33,400 nucleotides of DNA from Mucilaginibacter sp. JRF (GTDB lineage Bacteria > Bacteroidota > Bacteroidia > Sphingobacteriales > Sphingobacteriaceae): the NCBI RefSeq assembly GCF_015223065.1, contig NZ_JADFBY010000015.1, forward strand, positions 1-33,400. Reading direction: 5' to 3'. Shown piece by piece: positions 22,701 through 30,711 of this stretch; the first letter of the stretch is position 1, and every line of letters begins with the position of its first letter. A model generated the notes under the pieces. That model ran no database searches, had not been told where the DNA came from, and was given only the letters and a program-made list of their open reading frames with translations. Made by a program: the position numbers and the translations under genes.

Positions 22701-25328
22701 ATGAAAATTGAGAATATACAGGTTTTACGAGGACCTAATATTTGGAGCATCAGCCGTAAAAAATTAATACAAATGCGGCTCGATCTGCAAGATATGGAAC
22801 ACCGCCCTACCAATACCATCGACGGATTTTACGAGCGCATAAAAGCCCTGCTGCCATCAATGTACGATCATCGCTGCTCGCCGGGCGTACCTGGCGGTTT
22901 TTTTGAGCGGGTAATTGCAGGTACCTGGATGGGGCACGTAATTGAACACATTGCCCTGGAGATACAAACCCTTGCCGGTATGGACACCGGCTTTGGTCGT
23001 ACACGCCAAACCAAAACCACCGGCGTTTACAATGTGGTATTTAATTACATTGAAGAAAAGGTGGGCATTTACGCCGCTGAAGCCGCCGTACGCATTGCCG
23101 ACGCCCTAATTGCCGGCCACGACTACAACCTGGAGGCCGACATACAAAAAATGCGCGAGATACGCGAGCAAACGCGCCTTGGGCCAAGCACCGGCTCGAT
23201 AGTGGAGGAAGCCATCAGCAGGGATATACCGTGGATCAGGCTAAATAATCAATCGCTGGTGCAATTAGGTTATGGTAAAAACCAGGTGCGCATACGCGCC
23301 ACCATGACCGAGCAAACCAGCAGCATTGCCGTTGATATTGCCAGTAATAAGGAAGAAACCAAACGACTATTGCAGGAACAGGCTATACCAGTGGCCAAGG
23401 GCATGACCATATCATCAACCGACCAGATAGAAGAGGTAATAAAACGTGTGGGTTTCCCGCTGGTGTTTAAGCCGCTGGATGGCAACCACGGCCGGGGCAT
23501 CAGCATCAATATTAAAACCCGTGAGGATGCGGTGGCCGCTTATGAGCATGCCAGCCGTATATCGCGCAGGGTTATTGTGGAGCGCTACATTACCGGGTTT
23601 GATTTTAGGGTGCTGGTTATTGATAACAAGATGGTGGCTGCCGCCCTGCGTGTACCCGCGCATGTTAAAGGCGATGGCGCATTAACCATACAACAGCTGA
23701 TTGATAAAGAGAACAGCGACCCACGCCGTGGTTACGGACACGAAAACGTGCTTACCGAAATTACAATTGACCGCGACACGCTCGATCTGCTTGAAAAAAA
23801 GAACTATACCCTTGAAAGCGTACCCGCTGCCAATGAGGTGGTATACCTGAAATCGACCGCTAACCTGAGCACCGGAGGCACATCAATTGATGTTACCGAC
23901 CATGTGCACCCGCAAAACATATTTTATGCCGAGCGCATCAGCAAGATCATCGGTCTGGATATTTGCGGTATAGATATTATGGCCGAAAACCTGACCGAGC
24001 CCCTGCCGCATACCGGTGGTGTAGTGCTGGAGGTAAACGCCGCGCCGGGTTTCAGGATGCACGTTGCCCCAAGCGAGGGCTTGCCGCGCAACGTAGCCGG
24101 CCATGTGCTGGATATGCTTTATCCGGCCGGTAAGTCGGCACGTATACCCATTATAGCGGTAACGGGTACCAATGGTAAAACCACCACCACCCGCCTTATA
24201 GCGCATATTGTAAAGAATAACCGCCGCCGGGTAGGTTATACCACCAGCGATGGCATTTACGTGCAAAACACCATGATGCTTAAAGGCGATACCACCGGCC
24301 CTGTAAGCACCGAATTTATACTGAAAGACCCTACTGTTGATTTTGCAGTATTGGAAACCGCCCGCGGTGGCATACTGCGCTCGGGGCTGGGCTTTAGCAA
24401 ATGCGATATCGGCGTGATCACTAACATACAGGAAGATCACCTGGGTATTGCCGATATTCATGACCTTGACGACCTGACCCGCGTTAAAAGCGTGGTGATC
24501 AATTCGGTAAAAAAGGATGGTTGGGGTGTACTGAATGCTGATAACCCTTACTGTGTACGCATAGGCAAAAAAGCGCATTGCAACATTGCCTACTTTAGCC
24601 GCAATGAGGATAACCCCGTAATTAAGGAACATTGCAAGCGCGGCGGCATTGCCTGCGTGCACGAGAACGGCTTTATCACCATTATAAAGGGCGACTGGAA
24701 AATTCGTGTTGAACGCACCATTGCCATACCGCTAACCTTTGGCGGTACAGTACCGTTTATGATTGATAATGTAATGGCAGCAACCCTTGCCGCGTTTTTA
24801 TGGGGCTTTAAAACGGAGGACATCCGCATATCATTAAGCACCTTTATCCCTTCGGCAGCGCAAACGCCGGGGCGTATGAATATTTTTGATTTTAAGGATT
24901 TCCGCTTCATGATCGACTTTGCCCACAATCCTGACGGTTACAACGGTGTGCGCGAATTTTTAAGCTCTGTTGATTCGCCTTACAAAATAGGCCTCATATC
25001 GGGCACTGGCGACCGCCGCGACGATGACCTGCGCGAGTTAGGTCGTATTGCGGCCACGATGTTTGACCATGTGGTGCTTCGCCAGGAAAACCACCTGCGT
25101 GGCCGCACCAAAGAAAACATCATCGGTTTAATGACAGAAGGCATGTTGGAAGTAAAACCCGATATATCATACGAAGTGATATCGCACAGCAACGTAAAAT
25201 CAGTAGAGTATGTGATCGACCTTGCAACACCCGGCACCTTTATCACCACCCTAAGCGATGCCGTTGATGGCGCCATTGATATTGTACAAACTTTTCAGGA
25301 AAGAGAGAGGGATCAGGGGATAAATTGA
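22701..25328 (+). CDS. cphA: Cyanophycin synthetase
   Basis: An 875-residue enzyme that alternately adds aspartate and arginine to make the nitrogen-storage polymer cyanophycin, using ATP. It contains an N-terminal CphA-specific domain (about 1-160), an ATP-grasp domain (about 200-480, with 'FPLVFKPLDGNHGRGISI' and 'VLEVNAAPGFRMH') and a Mur-ligase-like domain with P-loop GTNGKT at 489-494, 'TARGGILRSGLGF', 'NIQEDHLG' and 'DFAHNPDGY'. The length is typical. The ATG start at 22701 gives the usual 'MKIENIQVLRGPNIWS' opening. It is divergent from cphB; the 153-bp spacer presumably holds both promoters, but no perfect -7 box is seen for cphA. Confidence 0.96.
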   Translation: MKIENIQVLRGPNIWSISRKKLIQMRLDLQDMEHRPTNTIDGFYERIKALLPSMYDHRCSPGVPGGFFERVIAGTWMGHVIEHIALEIQTLAGMDTGFGRTRQTKTTGVYNVVFNYIEEKVGIYAAEAAVRIADALIAGHDYNLEADIQKMREIREQTRLGPSTGSIVEEAISRDIPWIRLNNQSLVQLGYGKNQVRIRATMTEQTSSIAVDIASNKEETKRLLQEQAIPVAKGMTISSTDQIEEVIKRVGFPLVFKPLDGNHGRGISINIKTREDAVAAYEHASRISRRVIVERYITGFDFRVLVIDNKMVAAALRVPAHVKGDGALTIQQLIDKENSDPRRGYGHENVLTEITIDRDTLDLLEKKNYTLESVPAANEVVYLKSTANLSTGGTSIDVTDHVHPQNIFYAERISKIIGLDICGIDIMAENLTEPLPHTGGVVLEVNAAPGFRMHVAPSEGLPRNVAGHVLDMLYPAGKSARIPIIAVTGTNGKTTTTRLIAHIVKNNRRRVGYTTSDGIYVQNTMMLKGDTTGPVSTEFILKDPTVDFAVLETARGGILRSGLGFSKCDIGVITNIQEDHLGIADIHDLDDLTRVKSVVINSVKKDGWGVLNADNPYCVRIGKKAHCNIAYFSRNEDNPVIKEHCKRGGIACVHENGFITIIKGDWKIRVERTIAIPLTFGGTVPFMIDNVMAATLAAFLWGFKTEDIRISLSTFIPSAAQTPGRMNIFDFKDFRFMIDFAHNPDGYNGVREFLSSVDSPYKIGLISGTGDRRDDDLRELGRIAATMFDHVVLRQENHLRGRTKENIIGLMTEGMLEVKPDISYEVISHSNVKSVEYVIDLATPGTFITTLSDAVDGAIDIVQTFQERERDQGIN

Positions 25329-25353
25329 TCCACCTCCAAAATCGCAAAAAAAT

Positions 25354-25432
25354 GTCGTTTCGAACGAGGTACGAGGAGAAATCTGTAGCTTAATTATTGA
25401 ACGTGTACAGATTTCTCCTCCGTCGAAATGAC
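25354..25432. repeat. Palindromic intergenic repeat (gaggagaaatctgta family)
   Basis: A perfect 15-bp stem (25373-25387 with 25406-25420) sits inside an outer imperfect stem (GTCGTTTCGA with TCGAAATGAC, 9 of 10). It is related to 33332-33400 and, inverted, to 1-50. It lies just left of the second long repeat and could also terminate cphA transcription. Confidence 0.8.
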
Positions 25433-25454
25433 AAAAACAATAATGAGTGTAAAG

Positions 25455-25791
25455 AAAAAAGAGCGTAGGCCTGGCAGAAAACCGGGCCAGGGAGTATGGC
25501 CTGTGGGCGGAAGGTTTTTTCTGCCTTGACTTTTGGTTACTTTGTGTCTAAGGCAAAGTAACTGGGCCCTGCGCCCAAGAGCAGGCCGACTTTCATAAAA
25601 AGTACAACCACTTAATAAAAGCACTTTCTCAAAATCGCTTCATTACCTGTCCTAAATTTCTTTTGAGCGACCAAAAGAAACAAAAGTCGCCGGCTACGCC
25701 CTGCCCGGTGAAAGGTTATGCTTTGGCTGGGCTTGTGCTACTCCGGGCATTTCTGATGCCGGTAGGATAGGTTATTTACGGTTTGTGCTTT
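25455..25791 (+). repeat. Interspersed ~340-bp hairpin-rich repeat, copy B
   Basis: It is in the same orientation as copy A. It shares the block from 'gcgtaggcctggcagaaaac' to 'gcgcccaagagcag', and the right block from 'attacctgtcc' to 'ggttatttacggtttgtg', with a different centre. The stem CCTGGC/GCCAGG is intact here but broken in copy A, and GTTACTTTG/CAAAGTAAC is one pair shorter. A 76-residue frame on minus is a by-product of the repeat. The remaining gap (25792-25893) holds a 'ccctccttggggaggg' hairpin and no gene. Confidence 0.85.
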
Positions 25792-25893
25792 TGTATATAA
25801 GCGGCTTTGTTTTGTGGATTGGTAATAATTCCCTCCTTGGGGAGGGCAGGGAGGGGTTTCGCTAACAGATAAGAAACTTATATTAATACTATA

Positions 25894-27282
25894 TCACGGC
25901 GCTATCCAATCGTCAGCGGTAAGCGCAGGATTGAATTTGATATCGGTAGTGGTGATAACAATGCTGCTCTTTCCGTCAGACGATTCGGTGACCGATGGGT
26001 AGCTGATTCCGCTTGCTTTAACAAACTTATCATATACCGAAAAGTTATTCGCCCCATTGAGCGAGTAGCCGTTGGCCTTAAGGTTGTAAGCGGCATCAAG
26101 CATGTAAATAACCTTGTTGCCTTTAACATTAAAGGTTACCAGGTAGTCATCATCCTTTGAGCGGGTTACCGTGCCGGCGGCGAAATATTTGTTCAGGTTT
26201 TTATGCAAACCTAATATACCTTGATAAAGGCCTAATGTCATATCGGCCTTGTCTTGTTCGGTAAGCGGAGTTTTTACGCCGCTGGCCCACTGCCAGCCGG
26301 TGGTTCCCTCTAACTGTTTGATCATGATCAATCGGCCATTCTGCTTTATCTCCAGCCGAAGCTTGTTAGCCGCCACATCAGTTAAGGTTGTGGCTTCCAG
26401 GTTGCCGGTAATGGTGGCTGTTTCTTTTACGGTATTTATCTTGTCGATACTTACGCCGCCATATTGGGTGCGCAGTTTGCCCAGCAGTTGTGCCGGTGTG
26501 GGTAGTGCGCTGTTTTCTTCTGTGTCGTCTGTTTTTTCTGTAGCGGTGGTTGTTGTGGCTGTGCGTTTATCAGGTGCTGCTTTTTTACCTTCTTCCCTAA
26601 AATAGAAATCGCCATTCATCACAATCATATCCTCCTGGTTAGGCGGACTATAGAAAAAGCTATGCTTGGCAACCTTGCCATTACTGTAGGTCAATGTTAT
26701 TTCGCCAGCGCTAAGCTTGTATGTGCCCTGCGCCGAGCTGTTACTATTCGATTTGCCGCCTATGGTTCCTCCTGCCACATCGCCACCAATACCTACCGTG
26801 CCCGATCGATCTGCCGAGAATCGGCCCTTGCCATCAAAATACAGATAGTCTGACGAGAATGCCGCCACATTAGGCATGCCCGTGCCCATACCGCCACTGC
26901 TGCTGGCCGTTTGCCGCTCGTAGGCTGAAGCCGGGATTGTGGTTATAGTGCGTAGCTTATGCAGGGTATGTTTAATGCCTGATGTGCTTTCCAGGTTTCC
27001 GTTGGCGCTTAGCTTGTACTTTTTATCGCCAAATTGCACTATGCTGCTTTTAACACTGTATTTGCCGCTAACATTGGTTTTCCAGTTTTGAACGTTCAGC
27101 TTGTCGGAGTATGTTCCATCTGTTCTGAAATAAACCACAATGTTATCTATTTGCATACCATTGTAGGGTGTATTGTACAGTTGCGCGCCCGCGTACACGC
27201 CATTAAGAGTTTGCCCCTGTGCCGAAATTGCCAGCGCGTTAAGCACAAGCAGGCACACTATCAGAAAGGTGTTTTTTCTCAT
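25894..27282 (-). CDS. Secreted protein of unknown function (two-part, lipocalin/LolA-like ends)
   Basis: A 462-residue exported protein with signal peptide MRKNTFLIVCLLVLNALA and a probable cleavage near ISAQGQ. The N-terminal half (about 25-235) has short beta strands with phrases such as 'FRTDGTYSDKL', 'GKYSVKSSIVQFGDKKY', 'YLYFDGKGRFSADRSGT' and 'GTYKLSAGEITLTYSNGK', resembling lipocalin-like domains that report 'new value versus old' folds. A threonine/glutamate-rich linker (about 240-262) follows. The C-terminal half (about 265-462) has 'LGKLRTQYGGVSIDKINTV' and a beta-rich tail resembling outer-membrane lipoprotein-sorting proteins. These similarities are by eye only. It is a single gene, with no partner visible. 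Confidence 0.7.
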   Translation of the reverse strand: MRKNTFLIVCLLVLNALAISAQGQTLNGVYAGAQLYNTPYNGMQIDNIVVYFRTDGTYSDKLNVQNWKTNVSGKYSVKSSIVQFGDKKYKLSANGNLESTSGIKHTLHKLRTITTIPASAYERQTASSSGGMGTGMPNVAAFSSDYLYFDGKGRFSADRSGTVGIGGDVAGGTIGGKSNSNSSAQGTYKLSAGEITLTYSNGKVAKHSFFYSPPNQEDMIVMNGDFYFREEGKKAAPDKRTATTTTATEKTDDTEENSALPTPAQLLGKLRTQYGGVSIDKINTVKETATITGNLEATTLTDVAANKLRLEIKQNGRLIMIKQLEGTTGWQWASGVKTPLTEQDKADMTLGLYQGILGLHKNLNKYFAAGTVTRSKDDDYLVTFNVKGNKVIYMLDAAYNLKANGYSLNGANNFSVYDKFVKASGISYPSVTESSDGKSSIVITTTDIKFNPALTADDWIAP

Positions 27283-27445
27283 AGGATGAATGTTTCAGTT
27301 TTTTATAGGTAGTATAAAGGTCTGAAAATTCTTTTTTATAAGATGCATGGCTGTGTTAGTTATTAATTAAATATCATTCTGTTGGCTGGTAAGGCAGGAT
27401 TGTATATCAGCTAACAATTTGTATTTTTAATAACAATAACCTGTA

Positions 27446-28954
27446 ATGCAACCTGCCAACACACACAAAGTATATCTTTTCATTATCGGCATTATAGTCA
27501 TTGCCTTTACTGCTGTAAGCGCTGTGAGTATTAGCGGGAGATATGCACGTACGGTGATGGTTATAGTTGATGATAGTCGCCCTTGCCCCGGTGCTGATGT
27601 TACTTACTCGTTAGCGCTTACTGAATTTGGCCCCAACCTTCGTTACCAGTGGCGGGTTAACGGTGTGCCTCGTATTAACTCTAACAATGCCACCTTTACT
27701 GTGCCGGGTAATACCGAACCTATAAAACCATCGGACGCTGTGGACTGCATTGTTACCGATGTGGATGCCAATGTATCAGTAACATCACCACCACGCACGG
27801 GTATTGAATACCTGTTACGCGTACCGGCTAATGTTTCTATATACTTTATAACAAATACTACTGAATATTCCACCGCCACTTATTGTGAAGGCAGTACGGT
27901 TGATATTGGTTCGGCCGCTTCGATATATTATGATGGCGCACAAACAAAATACATGTTCTATAACGATCCTAATACAAGATACTCATACCGGTGGATGGTG
28001 AACGGTAACCCAGTAGGTGTAGATTACGGAGCTTTAACAACCAATGATCTAAAAGACGGCGATAAAATAACGTGCATGGTAAAATTCACCAGTAAGTGCG
28101 GCTCTATCGAGGTGTTATCAGATAATACCCTGACCGTCCGCATCATTTCGCCGCCATCTCCAACCGTAAATATCAGCTCGGGCAGTGGCGATAAGTGCTT
28201 TGATCCTAAAGCGGTATATACCGCTGCCGTTAGCAATGGTGGTAATATGCCAGTTTATCAGTGGACGGTGAATGATGCCAACGTGGGCGGCAACTCATCT
28301 ACCTATAGTAACCCCAATTTAAAGGTGGGTGATGTGGTGAAATGCAGCCATACTTCACTAAATAATTGCGGCAAAACAACTATCAAATCAAACGAGATAG
28401 TGATCGCGGGAACACCATTGCAAAGTAATTCGATAGCTATAACATCATCAGTGCCTAATAACCTGATACAGGAGGGGCAGCCGATAACCTTTACCGCCGA
28501 GGCTGCTTATACCAATAACATTACCTACCAGTGGTATGTTAACGGACAAGAAGCGGGCACTAACAGCGCTACCTTCACCGCATCAAACCTTACCCTTGGC
28601 GATAAGGTGAATTGCCGCGTAACCACTGCCGATGACTGCGTGCTGCCGCAAACCGCTACATCAAACCAAATAATTGTGCTGATGATAAAGCCCATTATAA
28701 TACCCAACACCTTTACCCCCAATGGCGATGGCATAAACGATAAATGGAACATACCCGCCCTGCTGGCCTACCCCAATTGCCGGATAGATATTTTTAACCG
28801 CTATGGCGCGCCGGTATACCATTCGGTTGGGTATACTGATGGTTGGGATGGTACCATGAACGGTTCGCAGCTACCCGCCGGAGTTTACTATTACATTATA
28901 CAGGCTGATAATACCACGCCCCGACTTAGCGGCGCGCTGAATATATTGCGTTAA
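27446..28954 (+). CDS. Secreted Ig/PKD-like protein with T9SS type B C-terminal sorting domain
   Basis: A 502-residue cell-surface or secreted protein. The N-terminal hydrophobic segment (about 9-28) is a signal sequence. At least four Ig/PKD-like units follow, each with a Y-x-W-x-V-N-G core: YQWRVNG, YRWMVNGNPVG, YQWTVNDANVGG and YQWYVNGQEAG, with paired cysteines. From about residue 420 there is a gliding-motility-associated domain, 'TFTPNGDGINDKWNIP', 'IDIFNRYGAPVYHS', 'GWDGTMNGSQLPAGVYYYII'. Such domains direct export by the type IX secretion system in Bacteroidota. The function is probably adhesion or surface binding, which is inferred. The T9SS machinery is not in this window. Confidence 0.88.
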   Translation: MQPANTHKVYLFIIGIIVIAFTAVSAVSISGRYARTVMVIVDDSRPCPGADVTYSLALTEFGPNLRYQWRVNGVPRINSNNATFTVPGNTEPIKPSDAVDCIVTDVDANVSVTSPPRTGIEYLLRVPANVSIYFITNTTEYSTATYCEGSTVDIGSAASIYYDGAQTKYMFYNDPNTRYSYRWMVNGNPVGVDYGALTTNDLKDGDKITCMVKFTSKCGSIEVLSDNTLTVRIISPPSPTVNISSGSGDKCFDPKAVYTAAVSNGGNMPVYQWTVNDANVGGNSSTYSNPNLKVGDVVKCSHTSLNNCGKTTIKSNEIVIAGTPLQSNSIAITSSVPNNLIQEGQPITFTAEAAYTNNITYQWYVNGQEAGTNSATFTASNLTLGDKVNCRVTTADDCVLPQTATSNQIIVLMIKPIIIPNTFTPNGDGINDKWNIPALLAYPNCRIDIFNRYGAPVYHSVGYTDGWDGTMNGSQLPAGVYYYIIQADNTTPRLSGALNILR

Positions 28955-28966
28955 CCCCTCTTAAAA

Positions 28967-29003
28967 ACAAACAAGCCCCGCTGTTGACCGAGGCTTGTTT
29001 TTG
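28967..29003. terminator. Bidirectional terminator between the T9SS protein and azoR
   Basis: AAACAAGCC (28969-28977) pairs with GGCTTGTTT (28992-29000), with two more pairs after a mismatch and loop CTGTTGAC. A- and T-rich flanks lie on both sides between two convergent genes. Confidence 0.8.
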
Positions 29004-29018
29004 GTGAATGCTGATAAT

Positions 29019-29618
29019 TTATATCGCTATACTATCAATGCCTCTTTGCAAAGCCAGCTCGGCCTGGCCGGGGTAGGCAGAGCCCTCTACCCTAAAGATG
29101 TTAAGGTTGGTCATCCCTAAAAAGCCCAGTACGCCCTTCAGGTAGGTGGATACAAAATCAAACGACTGGTATGGGCCGCTTGAAAATACCGCGCCGGATG
29201 CCATGGCCACATAAACCTCCTTGTTTTTGATCAGGCCCTCGGCACCGGCTTCGCTGTATTTGAAGGTAACACCGGCACGGGCAATATGGTCTATCCATGC
29301 TTTTAATGATGATGGTATGCCAAAGTTCCATACCGGCGCGCCTATCACAATAACGTCGGCATCGTTTATTTCGGCAATGGCCTGGTCGGAGTTTTTGAGA
29401 GCTTCCTTGCTTTCGGCAGTTTGGCTATCGGCCGGGGTATAAAAGGCGGCCAGCGTTGCTTCTTCCAGGTGAGGGAAAGGTGTTTTGGTCAGATCCTTAA
29501 CTTGTACAGTGCTGCCGGGGTTGGCTTGCTGTAACTTATCAACAATGGCATTGCCCAGCTTAATGCTGAATGAATTTTCGCCCTTTGGGCTCGAAATAAT
29601 ATGAAGTATCTTTTTCAT
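29019..29618 (-). CDS. azoR: FMN-dependent NADH-azoreductase
   Basis: A 199-residue flavodoxin-fold oxidoreductase that reduces azo compounds and quinones with NADH, protecting against electrophile stress. An FMN-phosphate loop lies near the N-terminus (IISSPKGENSFSIKLG), followed by 'VIGAPVWNFGIPSSLKAWIDH' (in two blocks) and 'YVAMASGAVFSSG...SFDFVSTYLKGVLGFLG'. The start at MKKILHIISS was chosen because the first beta strand begins there. It is divergent from an hxlR gene; a 34-bp palindrome lies between them and a -7 box (29649-29656) precedes this gene, so the HxlR protein probably controls it. Confidence 0.93.
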   Translation of the reverse strand: MKKILHIISSPKGENSFSIKLGNAIVDKLQQANPGSTVQVKDLTKTPFPHLEEATLAAFYTPADSQTAESKEALKNSDQAIAEINDADVIVIGAPVWNFGIPSSLKAWIDHIARAGVTFKYSEAGAEGLIKNKEVYVAMASGAVFSSGPYQSFDFVSTYLKGVLGFLGMTNLNIFRVEGSAYPGQAELALQRGIDSIAI

Positions 29619-29648
29619 GCTATTAACATTTTTTGTTTGTAATAGCAG

Positions 29649-29656
29649 CAAACTTA
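29649..29656 (-). promoter_or_regulatory. -7 promoter box of azoR
   Basis: TAAGTTTG on minus fits TAnnTTTG, 30 nt before the ATG. A TTG (29671-29673 on minus) lies 14 nt upstream; the palindromic operator is immediately beyond. Confidence 0.5.
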
Positions 29657-29683
29657 TGTAGCCGGACTTTCAAAAAGATACTA

Positions 29684-29717
29684 CTATCCTAAAGGATACC
29701 GGTATCCTTTAGGATAG
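29684..29717. promoter_or_regulatory. 34-bp palindromic operator between azoR and hxlR
   Basis: The half CTATCCTAAAGGATAC is followed, after CG, by its exact reverse complement GTATCCTTTAGGATAG. Each half is itself a near-palindrome, TATCCT-WW-AGGATA, so two dimer sites lie about 18 bp apart centre to centre. It sits just upstream of the hxlR -7 box and abuts the azoR promoter region. Binding by the HxlR protein is inferred. Confidence 0.75.
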
Positions 29718-29721
29718 TGAT

Positions 29722-29729
29722 TACCTTTG
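29722..29729 (+). promoter_or_regulatory. -7 promoter box of hxlR-family gene
   Basis: TACCTTTG fits TAnnTTTG and ends 6 nt before the ATG at 29736, implying a leaderless transcript. The operator palindrome ends 4 nt upstream, so bound repressor would block this promoter. Confidence 0.5.
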
Positions 29730-29735
29730 TTTAGT

Positions 29736-30128
29736 ATGGAAACAGAGGTGAAAACAGCGATAGAACTAAAGCACGAGTGCGCTAAGTCGGATTGTGCTGC
29801 CGGGGTATCAGGCATAAGGGATGCCTTATACGTGCTGAACGGTAAATGGAAGCTTCCGCTCATCTTCACACTCAGCGGCGGGCCATTGCGTTTCAAGGAT
29901 ATTCAACGCTCGCTGGGCGATATCACACCCAAAATATTATCCAAAGAATTAAAGGAATTGGAGCTGAACGAGTTTATAGTGCGCAACATTTATTCAACCA
30001 CCCCGGTTACGGTAACCTACCAGCTAACACCCTACAGCCAAACATTAGATAAGGTATTATTTGAACTGAAAGACTGGGGCGTAAAGCACAGGCAAAGGAT
30101 TGTGGAGAGTAGAAAGAGTAAATTGTAG
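29736..30128 (+). CDS. HxlR-family winged-helix transcriptional regulator
   Basis: A 130-residue DNA-binding protein. The HxlR core is clear: 'ALYVLNGKWKLPLIFTLSGGPLRFKDIQRSLGDITPKILSKELKELELNEFI' (read in pieces from about residue 30 to 82), then the wing 'TTPVTVTYQLTPYSQTL' and a dimerisation helix. Two N-terminal cysteines, Cys15 and Cys20 (HECAKSDCA), lie where quinone/diamide-sensing members such as YodB and QsrR have a redox cysteine. I start at ATG 29736; the frame opens at a TTG three codons earlier that is part of the -7 box. It is divergent from azoR and likely represses both genes until thiol modification. Confidence 0.92.
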   Translation: METEVKTAIELKHECAKSDCAAGVSGIRDALYVLNGKWKLPLIFTLSGGPLRFKDIQRSLGDITPKILSKELKELELNEFIVRNIYSTTPVTVTYQLTPYSQTLDKVLFELKDWGVKHRQRIVESRKSKL

Positions 30129-30144
30129 GAGGATTTTATAAAAA

Positions 30145-30235
30145 CTGCGTAATTGCGAGGAACGAAGCGATCATCGAGCGACTTTTATTGAAGAATATCC
30201 TAAAGAGATTGCTTCGTACCTCGCAATGACGTGAT
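30145..30235. repeat. Palindromic intergenic repeat (ttgcgaggaacgaagc family)
   Basis: ATTGCGAGGAACGAAGC near 30152-30168 faces GCTTCGTACCTCGCAAT near 30211-30227, a 17-bp stem with one mismatch and a 42-nt loop. It lies next to the third long repeat. It is a different palindrome family from those beside copies A and B. Confidence 0.75.
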
Positions 30236-30254
30236 GGTGAAAAATTAAAATAAC

Positions 30255-30592
30255 AAAAGCACAAACCGTAAATAACCTCTATTACCGGCATCAGAAATGC
30301 CCGGAGTAGCACAAGCCCTGCCAAAGCACCATCTTTCACCGGGCAGGGCGTAGCCGGCAGTTTTTGCTTCTTTTGTCTGCACAAAAGAAGTTTAAGACAG
30401 GTAATGAAGCGGTTTAAGTAAAATGCTTTTATTTCAGAGGGTTTGCTTTTACTATCGTCAGTCTGCTCTTGGGCGCAGGGCCCAGTTACTTTGTCTTAGA
30501 CACAAAGTAACCAAAAGTCAAGGCAGAAAAAACCGTCCACCCACAGGCCATACTCCCTGGCCCGGTTTTCTGCCAGGCCACCGCTCTTTTTT
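30255..30592 (-). repeat. Interspersed ~340-bp hairpin-rich repeat, copy C (inverted)
   Basis: Read on minus it matches copies A and B in both outer blocks. The second hairpin is CTTCTTTTG/CAAAAGAAG here against TTTCTTTTG/CAAAAGAAA in A and B, so both bases of the outermost pair changed together and the stem is kept. The loop differs (tgcaga versus agcgac). A 79-residue plus-strand frame across it is not a gene, because the same peptide text recurs in the other copies. Confidence 0.85.
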
Positions 30593-30601
30593 GAAGAAAC
30601 T

Positions 30602-30629
30602 AAAAAAGCAGCCCGAAAGCTGCTTTTAT
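30602..30629 (-). terminator. Terminator downstream of def
   Basis: AAAAGCAGC (30604-30612) and GCTGCTTTT (30619-30627) form a 9-bp stem with loop CCGAAA, followed on minus by a T run. It lies about 85 bp past the def stop. Between them is low-complexity 'actcaccactaacaactcac' text. Confidence 0.7.
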
Positions 30630-30711
30630 TATATATATTTATCTGATGTTTCGTCACAATGAAACTCACTGCTCACTACTGACAACTCACCACTAACAAC
30701 TCACCAAAAAA

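Noticed and set aside
23883..24662. 259-residue frame antisense to cphA
   Set aside because: It lies fully inside the well-supported cphA gene and shows skewed composition without any domain; it is a shadow of cphA codon use.
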